14,544 bases of DNA from Pseudomonadota bacterium (GCA_023444705.1 JAEXMB010000012.1:1-14544); one strand, 5' to 3'. Shown: positions 6,494-14,139, numbered from the stretch's first letter. Notes: a model not told the origin generated them from the sequence alone. Numbers and translations are program-made.

Positions 6494-8595
6494 GCCGCTT
6501 GGGATTTTCTATCAGTCACGCGGCGCCACACACCAAGCCACGCCGCCCACAAATCCTCGCACATCGCACGCACGCCGATATAGACGAACAGCGCATAAAG
6601 CAGCATGACAAGGTTCATCACCGCATAGATCACAGGCGACCATTCCTCCAGCAAAATATGCGTTACGGCCATATAGATGCAGTAGCTGATCATCGCCAGC
6701 TCCATCAGGTAATACATGGCGGGCGCGCCGGTGCGGTCCTTGACCTTGGGGGTGCGCGCAAAGGGGACCTTCTGGCCGGTGAGGATCTGCTGGAGTTGCT
6801 TGAGAACGCCCGCCGTGATGATGGGCAGCAACATCAGGTTCAGCGCAATAACGCGAAACACATCGCTATAGCGGTAGCCGCAGACCTTGAGGTCGCGCGC
6901 ATAGAGCAACAACAGAGGAATATTGGCATAGATCAGCAACGGCGTGCTGAGGCGCGGGCTGAAACTATAGAACGCGAATAGATACATGACCGCGATGCTC
7001 AGCGTCGTCATGGCCAGATAGTTGAAACGCATGAACAGCTCTTTGAGCAGGCGCAGGTTCTTGGGCGCCTGCCACGCATAGCGGATGAGCTTGGGCAGAA
7101 TGATCAGGCCGCCGTTGGCCCAGCGGCGGCGCTGGATCAGCAGCGAGCCGAAGTCGGCGGGCGTGGCGCTGAACGTCATGCGCGAGGGATAGTTGTAAAG
7201 CTTCCAGCCCTTTTGCACGAGGTCGATGGTGGATTCGGTATCCTCGATCACCGTGCGGTCCTGAATAAAGATCGTCACCGTCTTACCGCTGACGTTGACG
7301 ACTTCCTTGATTGCGTTGAGCGCGGTCATGCGCAACATCGCATTGGCCCCGACCCAGAAGCTGGCATACCAGTGCGTATACCCCTGGTGCGTGTGGTATT
7401 GCACGTCGATCACGGCACCTGCTACGCGCTCGATCGGCACGCGGCTGCCGGGGATGGACGAACACGGCGCCTGCGCCACCGCCACCTTGGCGTTTTCAGG
7501 CTGTTGCAGGAAGTAGACAAGGCGCGATACGTAATCGCACGTCATCAGGCTGTCGGCGTCGATGGTGTTGATGTAATCGGTGGCGGGAACTGAAAACGTC
7601 GCATCTTCGGGCGCGCACTGGAACAGTGCCAGACCTTGCGGCGTGTCGACTTCCTTCCACGAATAGCCGATCAACTGCATATAGCTGTTGAGGTTCATCG
7701 CCTTGTTGGCGTCGTGGGAGAGGTTGACGTACTTCTTGCGCTCGAAGCTGTCGAATTCGACGTTAAACAACCCGGCCAGCACCGCATAATGATGGGCCAG
7801 TTGCGCGGGCGTGGCATCTGTGGCGTCGCGGCAGGCCTGCGCGCGCATGCGGTGGCGTTGCGCCGGCGCCAGCAAAATAGTCTCGACAAAGAAGCGCAGG
7901 TCAAACGCCAGCTGTTCAAGGGGGGCCTCGCCCATGATCTTGCGCGCCTCGCCATCAAACCACGCGGCGACACTTTCATAGAGTGCGGCGATGCGCTCGC
8001 TTTCCTGTGCGGCGTCGATTTCACCAGCGCCAAGGCGTTGTTCAAAGCCTGCCTGCGCGCTGCGGTAAATATCCGCCTGGGCAGTAAACTGCGCCTGTAG
8101 CTCGGCAGGCAGTGCGCGCGTCTGCGCCAGTTGCTCGCGGTCTTGCGCATTATTGGGATTGGGCGGGTTGTCGATCAGCAGCACCACGCGCTTGGCCGGA
8201 TATTCCGACACGGCGGCCGACAACATCGTCTGCCAGATCACCACGCGCTCTTCCTTGTAGGACGGGATCAGCACGGTCAGCGCCGGTGCGGGTTGGTCGA
8301 AAATGGTTTCGACCTCGGCCCTGTCGGGAATGCGCTCGCGCATCTGGCGCATATAGTTGCCGATCAGACAGACGTTATACAGCAGCGCCGCATAAAGGAC
8401 GAGAAACAGCGCGACCAGAAAGATCAGCCCGCCGTAAAAGGGCCCGAGGTTTGGAAAAAAGAAACTGTCGTAAACCTTGTGGATCGAACGGTCGAACAGC
8501 AAGCCATAAAGGGTCAGCGTGATGACAAGACACAAAATGGCCAGCGCGGCTTCACGCTTGGCAGACCTGACGGCCATAGGAGGAGTAACGAGCAT
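6490..8595 (-). CDS. Membrane processive-type glycosyltransferase, GT2 family (cellulose/chitin synthase-like)
   Basis: A 701-residue inner-membrane protein. Two N-terminal membrane segments (about 13-35 and 52-79) are followed by a cytoplasmic GT-A domain, then about five more membrane segments (about 525-680). GT2 motifs in order: IPSYKEE (110-116), the UDP-binding Asp in LLIDN (D142), DAD (346-348), the catalytic ED in VIEDTES (451-452) and QRRRW (488-492), the Q-x-x-R-W of polymerising synthases. Between IDNPPNPNN (near 149) and KKYVNLSHDANKAMN (from 287) lies a Glu/Gln/Ala-rich helical insert of about 140 residues that ordinary GT2 enzymes lack. No PilZ domain is seen. It probably makes or exports a beta-linked polysaccharide, but the sugar is unknown. 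The ATG at 8595 has no ribosome site; ATG 8577 is an alternative. Its stop shares CTAG with the flavin reductase gene. Confidence 0.85.
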   Translation of the reverse strand: MLVTPPMAVRSAKREAALAILCLVITLTLYGLLFDRSIHKVYDSFFFPNLGPFYGGLIFLVALFLVLYAALLYNVCLIGNYMRQMRERIPDRAEVETIFDQPAPALTVLIPSYKEERVVIWQTMLSAAVSEYPAKRVVLLIDNPPNPNNAQDREQLAQTRALPAELQAQFTAQADIYRSAQAGFEQRLGAGEIDAAQESERIAALYESVAAWFDGEARKIMGEAPLEQLAFDLRFFVETILLAPAQRHRMRAQACRDATDATPAQLAHHYAVLAGLFNVEFDSFERKKYVNLSHDANKAMNLNSYMQLIGYSWKEVDTPQGLALFQCAPEDATFSVPATDYINTIDADSLMTCDYVSRLVYFLQQPENAKVAVAQAPCSSIPGSRVPIERVAGAVIDVQYHTHQGYTHWYASFWVGANAMLRMTALNAIKEVVNVSGKTVTIFIQDRTVIEDTESTIDLVQKGWKLYNYPSRMTFSATPADFGSLLIQRRRWANGGLIILPKLIRYAWQAPKNLRLLKELFMRFNYLAMTTLSIAVMYLFAFYSFSPRLSTPLLIYANIPLLLLYARDLKVCGYRYSDVFRVIALNLMLLPIITAGVLKQLQQILTGQKVPFARTPKVKDRTGAPAMYYLMELAMISYCIYMAVTHILLEEWSPVIYAVMNLVMLLYALFVYIGVRAMCEDLWAAWLGVWRRVTDRKSQAA

Positions 8596-8657
8596 GGGAG
8601 CGATGGTTCACACAAAGTAAGAAGGGGGATGTACGCAGGACGTTCAATGCTCCCCCC
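8596..8657 (-). promoter_or_regulatory. Possible structured leader of the glycosyltransferase mRNA
   Basis: On the minus strand GGGGGGAGC (8657-8649) can pair with GCTCCC (8601-8596), which sits directly before the ATG. It can alternatively pair with CCCCC (8628-8624) between the two. The pairings exclude each other and one would cover the start region, which has no ordinary Shine-Dalgarno. This is a reading of complementarity only; no known riboswitch class is recognised. Confidence 0.2.
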
Positions 8658-8784
8658 GGGCATCTGCACATCTGCGCGCGCTCGAATATTTGCGCTAACT
8701 CGGTGCCGGATGCAACGGTTTTTACGCGCCAATGGCCGTGGCGGCGCAGCGTTGGCAGAGCATGTCAGCAATGTCGGGAAGAAG

Positions 8785-8859
8785 TGGTTGGGGTACTAGG
8801 ATTCGAACCTAGGAATGTCGGTACCAAAAACCGATGCCTTACCGCTTGGCGATACCCCA
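8785..8859 (-). tRNA. tRNA-Gln (anticodon UUG), CCA encoded
   Basis: Read on the minus strand it forms a full cloverleaf. The acceptor arm is TGGGGTA (8859-8853) paired with TACCCCA (8795-8789), followed by discriminator A and a genome-encoded CCA (8787-8785). The D arm contains GCCAAGCGGTAAGGC. The anticodon stem TCGGT/ACCGA encloses the loop TTTTGGT, giving anticodon TTG. The T arm has CTAGG-TTCGAAT-CCTAG. Overall it is very close to bacterial tRNA-Gln, including the E. coli one. It reads CAA, and CAG by wobble. It lies on the same strand as the downstream glycosyltransferase, and no T-rich terminator is obvious between them. Confidence 0.97.
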
Positions 8860-8878
8860 ACAGGTCAAGTTCCGGCAC

Positions 8879-8905
8879 ATTAGATAAAAAATTCCGATTC
8901 CGCAA
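8879..8905 (-). promoter_or_regulatory. Candidate promoter of tRNA-Gln
   Basis: On the minus strand TTGCGG (8905-8900) and TCTAAT (8884-8879) are separated by 15 bp, about 20 nt before the tRNA 5' end. The spacing is short but the hexamers and position are plausible. A GATTC (GANTC) site sits at 8896-8900 next to the -35 element. Confidence 0.35.
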
Positions 8906-8990
8906 GGCTCTCGCCATCACTTTGCCAATTGATTGATTTTATTATGAATATTTACAGCCCAAAGCCATCTTGCCACCGAAAAGCCTTTTG

Positions 8991-9006
8991 TTAACGCATG
9001 GTTAAC
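8991..9006. promoter_or_regulatory. CtrA-type binding box (TTAA-N7-TTAAC)
   Basis: TTAA at 8991-8994, seven bases, then TTAAC at 9002-9006: an exact match to the alphaproteobacterial CtrA consensus. Both half-sites read GTTAAC and are 11 bp apart, one helical turn. A further TTAAC lies at 9010-9014. The site is 88 bp before the start of the PodJ-like gene. Whether it activates or represses cannot be told from sequence. Confidence 0.6.
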
Positions 9007-9031
9007 ACTTTAACGCTATTGAAGGCAGGCA

Positions 9032-9036
9032 GAATC
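9032..9036. promoter_or_regulatory. GANTC (CcrM-type methylation) site in the PodJ-like gene leader
   Basis: GAATC lies between the CtrA box and the start codon, 58 bp before the ATG. In Caulobacter-type alphaproteobacteria, CcrM methylates the adenine of GANTC and GcrA acts at methylated promoters. A single site could occur by chance. Confidence 0.35.
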
Positions 9037-9093
9037 TGATACTGTTCGCAGATTGCATAACATCCCCTTGACCGGAATTGACAGGCCCGCCCG

Positions 9094-11010
9094 ATGGCGC
9101 AAACCTTTGGCACATTCAAATCCATTGCCGACCAGCGCGACCGCGAAGCGATTGCGCGCGCCAAGGCTGCCGCCGCCAATGCCGACGACGGCAGCACGCC
9201 GATCGCCGATGCGGCCAAGCTGCCCGTGGCCAGCCATCAGGAGCGCGTCAACGCCGAAATGTTCAAGGCGATGGAAATTCTGGGCCGCAAGATCGACCGT
9301 GCCTTTGACGAGCGCGAACACCTCACCCGCCGTCTGGCGCTGATCGAATCCGCCGCCAGTGTCGATGAAAAAACCGGCAAGCTTTACCTGCCAGTCGTGG
9401 CCGAAGGCATGGGCGCCCCCGCACTGCCCGCCCCGCCCGCCACTGTCACCGTGCCGCGCTGGATGGTCGTCACCACATTGCTGTCGACCGCCATTGCCAT
9501 CGCAGCCCTTGCGCTTGTGGCCCTGCGCCCCGTGCCGCAGACACTGACAGCCGAGCAGATCGCCATTCTCGACGCGCTGGCGCAAACCCGCATGGGTGCG
9601 CTGACTGCACCACTGTCGGGCACGGCAAGCGATGACAGCTGGCAGCCCGTCGACCAGGCACAACCGCAACTGGCCACAGAAAGCGCGGCGCAAGACGCAC
9701 TGGATGCAAGCGCACCGCCGCAGGACGAACTGCACTATGATGCAGTACCTGAACAACAGGCCGAAACCCCTGCGCTGCAATCAAGCCCCGTTGAAGGCAT
9801 TCTGACCGACACACCCGCTGACAGCGCCATGACGCCGATCCCGCAAGACAATGCCGCCCTGCGCGAAGCGCCTGCCGAACAGCAAGACACTCTGCCCGTT
9901 GAACAAAGCATTGCCGCACCCGCCAGCGAAGCCCCCGCACAGGCCGCGGAAGACGCACCCGTCGCGCTGACACCCGCACCTGCGCCTGTGCAGACACCGG
10001 CCGAAACCAAACCCGATATCAAAGCAGAGAGCAAAGCCCCCGCACAGGCCGCGCCAGCAACACCGGTTGAAAAACCCGCCCCCGTCAAGGCAACGGACGA
10101 AAAAAGCCAATCCGCACCGCCGCTGACAGCCGGTCTTGATATTGGCCGCGATACCACCCTGCCCGCCGAGCTGATCAGCGTGGAAACCCGCGCGATGGAA
10201 GGCGTTGCCGCCGCCCAGCATGACCTTGCCACCATCTATGCCGCCGGCAAGCAAACCAAACAGGATTACAAGCGCGCGGCCTATTGGTTCGCGCAAGCGG
10301 CCGAGGGCGGCATCGCCAACGCGCATTACAACCTTGGCGTCATGTTCCAGCAGGGGCTTGGCCTGCGTAAAGACGCTGCCAAGGCGCTCGACTGGTACAA
10401 AAAAGCCGCCGACCTCGGCCATCCCGAGGCGATGTATAATCTGGGCATCGCCTATATCGAAGGCGTGGGCGCGACCCGCAACGTCGACCGCGGCATCGAA
10501 TACTTCCAGAAAGCGTCGAAGGCAGGCGTGGCGCAGGCCGGCTATAACCTCGGCGTTCTCTACGAAAGCGGCTTTGCCGGCCCCATCGACCTTGCCAGCG
10601 CGCGCACATGGTATGAAAGCGCCAGCAAGCAAGGCCATACCGAAGCGCGCGAAGCACTGGCGCGCCTTGACAAGCAACTGGGCCAAAGCACCGCGCCCGC
10701 CAGCCTGACCGCCGCCGACATGGTCGAACCCGCAGCAGGCGACAGCACCGCCAGCGACGACAGCGCCCCCATCGAAGCAGCCCCCAAGGCCACGGCTCAA
10801 AAAAAAAGCGCCGTTTACAAAAATGACCTCGTCGGCAAGATCCAGCGCGCGCTGATCGGCCGCAGCCTGCTGCCCGCCAGCGCCGCCAACGGCGTTCTTG
10901 ATGCACGCACCGAAGACGCCATCCGCGCCTTCCAGCGTGACAACAACCTGCCCGTCGACGGCATTCCCTCGCTGACCCTGCTGGGCCAGATCAACAGCAC
11001 GACGCGCTGA
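9094..11010 (+). CDS. PodJ-like single-pass membrane protein with periplasmic Sel1 repeats and peptidoglycan-binding domain
   Basis: A 638-residue protein. Residues 1-120 are cytoplasmic, with a predicted short coiled coil (about 48-90). One membrane helix follows (about 123-146), then a long Ala/Pro/Glu/Gln-rich periplasmic linker (about 150-365). Four to five Sel1/TPR-like repeats (about 368-530) carry the signatures AHYNLGVMFQQGLG, AMYNLGIAYIEGVG and AGYNLGVLYESGFAG. A second linker leads to a C-terminal PG_binding_1 domain (about 577-638; NGVLDARTEDAIRAFQRDN). The order TM, Sel1 repeats, peptidoglycan-binding domain matches the membrane and periplasmic half of Caulobacter PodJ, a polarity factor, but the cytoplasmic part is far shorter. 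The ATG at 9094 follows a weak ACAGG. The upstream CtrA box and GANTC site suggest cell-cycle control. A general envelope role remains possible. Confidence 0.8.
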   Translation: MAQTFGTFKSIADQRDREAIARAKAAAANADDGSTPIADAAKLPVASHQERVNAEMFKAMEILGRKIDRAFDEREHLTRRLALIESAASVDEKTGKLYLPVVAEGMGAPALPAPPATVTVPRWMVVTTLLSTAIAIAALALVALRPVPQTLTAEQIAILDALAQTRMGALTAPLSGTASDDSWQPVDQAQPQLATESAAQDALDASAPPQDELHYDAVPEQQAETPALQSSPVEGILTDTPADSAMTPIPQDNAALREAPAEQQDTLPVEQSIAAPASEAPAQAAEDAPVALTPAPAPVQTPAETKPDIKAESKAPAQAAPATPVEKPAPVKATDEKSQSAPPLTAGLDIGRDTTLPAELISVETRAMEGVAAAQHDLATIYAAGKQTKQDYKRAAYWFAQAAEGGIANAHYNLGVMFQQGLGLRKDAAKALDWYKKAADLGHPEAMYNLGIAYIEGVGATRNVDRGIEYFQKASKAGVAQAGYNLGVLYESGFAGPIDLASARTWYESASKQGHTEAREALARLDKQLGQSTAPASLTAADMVEPAAGDSTASDDSAPIEAAPKATAQKKSAVYKNDLVGKIQRALIGRSLLPASAANGVLDARTEDAIRAFQRDNNLPVDGIPSLTLLGQINSTTR

Positions 11011-11029
11011 TTTTCTTTTTTATCTTGTC

Positions 11030-11938
11030 TTACGGCAGAATACTGGCGGCAGATACCCACCAGTCGGGATGGCTGGCGCGCAGCTTGTTGACCGCCGCCT
11101 GCACGGCGGCCGGGCTGTCATAAACGCCAAAGCAGGTCGCGCCACTGCCCGACAGGCGCGCGAAATGGCAGCTCGGCGTCGCCTCGATCGCGCGCAAGAC
11201 CTCGGCGATCTGCGGCGTGACGGCCAGTGCCGCATCGGTCAGATCATTGCGGTAACGGCTGAGATCGGCGATCCACTCATCCATCGACTTGCGCCGCCCG
11301 CTGTATTGCAGCGGCGCGCTGAAACGCGTGCCAAAACGGCGAAAAACCTCGGGCGTGGGCGTGGGCACGATGGGATTGACCATCACCATATGCAGTTGCG
11401 GCAGATGCGGCATCCATGTCATCTTCTCGCCGATGCCTTCGGCCCAGACGGGCTTGTGCGCAATGCAGGCGGGCACATCGGCGCCAAGCTGGCGCGCGAG
11501 TTTTTGCAGGCGCTCGCTTTCTTCGGGCAGGCGCCACAGGCGCACCAGCCCGCGCAGCGCCGTCGCCGCGTCCGACGATCCGCCCGCCACACCCGATGCC
11601 ACCGGCAGGTTCTTGCGCAAAGATACGCGCGCCTTGGCGGGTACGCCGTATTCGTCGGCCAGCAGGCGCGCGGCCTTGTAGATCAGGTTGTCGTGCGGCG
11701 CGACGTTGAGGTCGGCTGCGAAAGGCCCATCGATATCAAGAAACAGCCCGTCATAGGGCGCAAAGGTCAGCTCGTCGCCGACATCGACAAAAACCATCAG
11801 ACTTTGCAACAGGTGAAAACCGTCATCCCGCTTGCCCGTGATGTGCAAAAACAGGTTGATCTTGGCGGGCGCCAGAAGGGTAAAGGTCTGCAGCGATGTC
11901 GCAGAAACTGTCATGCCCACAGCATGGCATAGCGCCAT
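11030..11938 (-). CDS. ispE: 4-diphosphocytidyl-2-C-methyl-D-erythritol kinase
   Basis: IspE phosphorylates CDP-methylerythritol with ATP in the MEP pathway to isopentenyl diphosphate. The 302 residues match the family length and the GHMP kinase fold. LLAPAKINLFLHI (K26) contains the catalytic Lys, LPVASGVAGGSSDAAT (111-126) is the ATP-binding glycine/serine loop, LGADVP (D154) carries the catalytic Asp, and ARLSGSGATCFGVY is the C-terminal GHMP motif. The start is uncertain: ATG 11938 and ATG 11914 both lack a clear Shine-Dalgarno, and either leaves the first motif intact. It lies 36 nt downstream of the TPR-protein gene on the same strand, a pairing commonly seen in alphaproteobacteria, and probably shares its transcript. 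It converges on the PodJ-like gene with a 19-nt gap. Confidence 0.95.
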   Translation of the reverse strand: MALCHAVGMTVSATSLQTFTLLAPAKINLFLHITGKRDDGFHLLQSLMVFVDVGDELTFAPYDGLFLDIDGPFAADLNVAPHDNLIYKAARLLADEYGVPAKARVSLRKNLPVASGVAGGSSDAATALRGLVRLWRLPEESERLQKLARQLGADVPACIAHKPVWAEGIGEKMTWMPHLPQLHMVMVNPIVPTPTPEVFRRFGTRFSAPLQYSGRRKSMDEWIADLSRYRNDLTDAALAVTPQIAEVLRAIEATPSCHFARLSGSGATCFGVYDSPAAVQAAVNKLRASHPDWWVSAASILP

Positions 11939-11974
11939 GACAGGTCAAGGGGCATCAGGCAGATAAAAACGCGC

Positions 11975-13822
11975 CTAGATCTTGGCGTCGCGTTGCATGA
12001 CGATCTGCGCCTTGGGCGCCTGCGTCAGGCCGTCGCGCAGCTTGGCATCGACACCGTTGCGGAAGGCATGATCCTGCGTCAGGTCGCGTGCGCGCTGCCA
12101 CTGGAACTGCGCCTCGGTCACGCGGCCGGAAAACCAGTAGGCATCGCCGAGGTGGTCAAGGATCGTCGCATCTCCCGGCACGGCGGCCACGGCTTTTTCC
12201 AGCCACTGGATCGCCGCCTTGGTGTCGCCGCGGCGGTGCAGCGCCCAGCCGTAACTGTCAAGGATATAGCCGTCGTCAGGCCTGAGCGCCATCGCGCGGC
12301 GGATGTAGTCAAACGCCTGATCCTGCTTTTCGCCGCGCTCCATCCAGCTATAGCCGATGAAGTTGAGCAAGGTCGCGTTTTCAGGCTGCAGCTTGAGCGC
12401 GGCCAGCAGGTCTTGCTCCGCAGCGCTCCACTCGCCCATGCGGCTTGAGGTCATCCCGCGCGAGAACAGGATGGGCGCCTTGATCTCGGCCTTGTCGGGT
12501 GCGGCGGCGATCGCCGCGTCATAGGCCTTGCGCGCATTGGGCAGGTCATTCTGGCGGCGATAGATATCGCCAAGCGCCACCAGCGAGGGCAACTGGGTGC
12601 GCTTTTCCTGCGCCAGCACGCCCAGCACGTTCGCCGCACTGGCAAGATCGCCGCTGACCTCGTAAACCTCGGCCACGCGCAGGCGCGACAGCCAGTACAG
12701 CGGCGACGCATCGCCGATGGTATTGTAGTGGCCAAGTGCGGTGTCGTATTGCCCCGCAAGGGCCGCAATATCGCCAAGCATCAGGCTGGCGAAAGGCATA
12801 TCGGGCGACAGCATCTGGGTCAGGTTGGCGTAGATCTGCGCGCTGTCATGCGCGCGGCGGTCATAGAGCATCGAAGCAACGTCGAACAGCGCCAGCGCGG
12901 CGCCATCGGTCGCATCGGGCTTGCGGCTGATCTGCGCGGCGTGCGGCGCCGCACCCAGCGTGGGGGCCGCGTCAAACAACCTGTCGATACCTTCATAGAT
13001 CTTGGCGCTGACCTGCGGCGCGTTGTGGTGGTCGAAATAGGAGGCGATCACCAGCGCGCTGTGCAGCGAGAGCCCTTCGCGCATCGAGGTCATGTAGCTG
13101 TCAACAGCGGCTTTGTCGTTGCCAGCCAGATCAGCAATCATGCCGCGGTGAAAAGCAAAGGTCGCCTCTGCCCCGACTTTGTCGGCGGCATCGATCCTGA
13201 CCATCGCATCGTCATATTTACCCTGTGCCGCCAGCGCCCATGCGCTCAGCAACGGCTTGGTGAAATCGCCAAAGCCGTCATCGGGCAGGCGGTCAAGCTG
13301 CGCAAGGGCCGTGGCCGCGTCGCCCTGCTTGAGCGCAACACCGGCAAGAAAAATGCGCGCCACATCGGCGGCGGGATCCTGCGTGTCGATATTGCGCGCC
13401 AGGCGTTCGGCCTGCGTGAATTTGCCAGCCCCCAGCGAGAGCAGGAAGGCACGCTGCAGCATGGCGGTATTGGCGTTATCACGCAGGGCGACTTCGCCGA
13501 TATAGGTATGCGCGGCCGTCCAGTCCTGATGGCGTTGCGCAAAACGTCCGGCAAGGTAGTTGCCCGACAACGTATGGCTGATGGGCAACGGCTGGTCGAG
13601 GAAAGCAAACGAAGGGTCCTGCGCCAGTTGCGCCAGCGGCAGCTGTTCGCCCGCCGTGCGGGGCTCTTGCGCGCGCGCAACACCCGCAAGGCACAGCAGC
13701 GCGATCAGGGTGAACAGCATCAGGGCAAAGGTGAAATGAAGGGTCGTCTGGTTCTGACGGGCATCATGGGCAACGGCAACGGCGCGTGCGCGATGTTTGC
13801 GAGAGTGAAAGGTTTGCGTCAC
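11975..13822 (-). CDS. Exported tetratricopeptide-repeat protein (ispE-linked)
   Basis: A 615-residue protein with a long basic N-region, a hydrophobic core (about 31-49) and a likely cleavage after ARA (about residue 51), so it is probably exported to the periplasm or envelope. The rest is helical repeats of TPR type. The clearest ones are near the C-terminus: AEQDLLAALKLQPENATLL, AFDYIRRAMALRPDDGYIL and AIQWLEKAVAAVPGDATIL, followed by GDAYWFSGRVTEAQFQWQRA. This layout is that of the TPR proteins often encoded next to ispE in alphaproteobacteria; the exact function is not established. The start is a GTG at 13820-13822, supported by AAGGGAGA nine nucleotides upstream. It is the first gene of the unit with ispE, reading away from the lipase-like gene. 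Confidence 0.85.
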   Translation of the reverse strand: MTQTFHSRKHRARAVAVAHDARQNQTTLHFTFALMLFTLIALLCLAGVARAQEPRTAGEQLPLAQLAQDPSFAFLDQPLPISHTLSGNYLAGRFAQRHQDWTAAHTYIGEVALRDNANTAMLQRAFLLSLGAGKFTQAERLARNIDTQDPAADVARIFLAGVALKQGDAATALAQLDRLPDDGFGDFTKPLLSAWALAAQGKYDDAMVRIDAADKVGAEATFAFHRGMIADLAGNDKAAVDSYMTSMREGLSLHSALVIASYFDHHNAPQVSAKIYEGIDRLFDAAPTLGAAPHAAQISRKPDATDGAALALFDVASMLYDRRAHDSAQIYANLTQMLSPDMPFASLMLGDIAALAGQYDTALGHYNTIGDASPLYWLSRLRVAEVYEVSGDLASAANVLGVLAQEKRTQLPSLVALGDIYRRQNDLPNARKAYDAAIAAAPDKAEIKAPILFSRGMTSSRMGEWSAAEQDLLAALKLQPENATLLNFIGYSWMERGEKQDQAFDYIRRAMALRPDDGYILDSYGWALHRRGDTKAAIQWLEKAVAAVPGDATILDHLGDAYWFSGRVTEAQFQWQRARDLTQDHAFRNGVDAKLRDGLTQAPKAQIVMQRDAKI

Positions 13823-13831
13823 GTGGTGCAG

Positions 13832-13839
13832 TCTCCCTT
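13832..13839 (-). promoter_or_regulatory. Shine-Dalgarno for the GTG start of the TPR protein
   Basis: On the minus strand this reads AAGGGAGA, nine nucleotides before the GTG at 13822. It is the main support for a non-ATG start; no in-frame ATG precedes the hydrophobic signal core. Confidence 0.65.
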
Positions 13840-13960
13840 CCGGAAATCCGTCAGTGGTGGCGAAAATCCTGTGCCACCTATTGATTCAAGCGTGCCACAG
13901 AAGTGTTAATTTCCCGTGCAAACGCATCAAAAACCGTTTGGTTACCCATTCATTTGGGCT

Positions 13961-13976
13961 TTATTTGCACGTTAAC
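13961..13976. promoter_or_regulatory. Near-consensus CtrA-type box (TTAT-N7-TTAAC)
   Basis: TTAT at 13961-13964, seven bases, then TTAAC at 13972-13976: one mismatch to TTAA-N7-TTAAC. It overlaps one arm of the CGTGCAAA/TTTGCACG inverted repeat. Chance occurrence in AT-rich DNA is quite possible. Confidence 0.25.
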
Positions 13977-14026
13977 CAGTGGTGCGCACCGTCACCGCTG
14001 TGTGCAGCGCAGCAAATTGGAACATT

Positions 14027-14057
14027 ATTATAATTTAATGTCATTTAAGTGCGTCAA
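14027..14057 (-). promoter_or_regulatory. Candidate promoter for the TPR-ispE unit
   Basis: On the minus strand TTGACG (14057-14052) and TATAAT (14032-14027) match the sigma70 hexamers well, but the spacer is 19 bp, longer than the usual 17. It would give a leader of about 200 nt. The plus strand also reads TATAAT at 14029-14034 but without a -35. Confidence 0.3.
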
Positions 14058-14111
14058 TTCGGCGGAAAGATACAAACAAGGCGCTGTCCGTATATTTTTA
14101 TGTCACAGCGA

Positions 14112-14139
14112 TTGCCCCGCCTTCGCCAGCCGATATACT
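14112..14139 (+). promoter_or_regulatory. Candidate sigma70 promoter for the lipase-like gene
   Basis: TTGCCC (14112-14117) and TATACT (14134-14139) are separated by 16 bp. Transcription would begin near 14146, leaving a leader of about 38 nt. A GATTC (GANTC) site follows directly at 14140-14144, at the expected start region. Confidence 0.45.

Noticed and set aside
9781..10800. Minus-strand ORF of 339 residues opposite the PodJ-like gene
   Set aside because: It consists mostly of Gly, Cys, Arg and Phe complementary to the Ala/Pro/Asp-rich linker and Sel1 repeats; not protein-like.
11069..11932. Plus-strand ORF of 287 residues opposite ispE
   Set aside because: It lies wholly within ispE, whose kinase motifs are clear; the plus-strand translation is Arg/Gln/His-rich and motif-free.
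12728..13909. Plus-strand ORF of 393 residues opposite the TPR gene
   Set aside because: It is a shadow of the TPR gene in GC-rich DNA: the composition is rich in Arg, Gly, Val and Gln with no fold, while the minus strand shows a signal peptide and TPR motifs.
14035..14048. TTAA-N6-TTAA as a second CtrA box
   Set aside because: The spacing is 6, not 7, and the region is AT-rich, so the match is probably chance.
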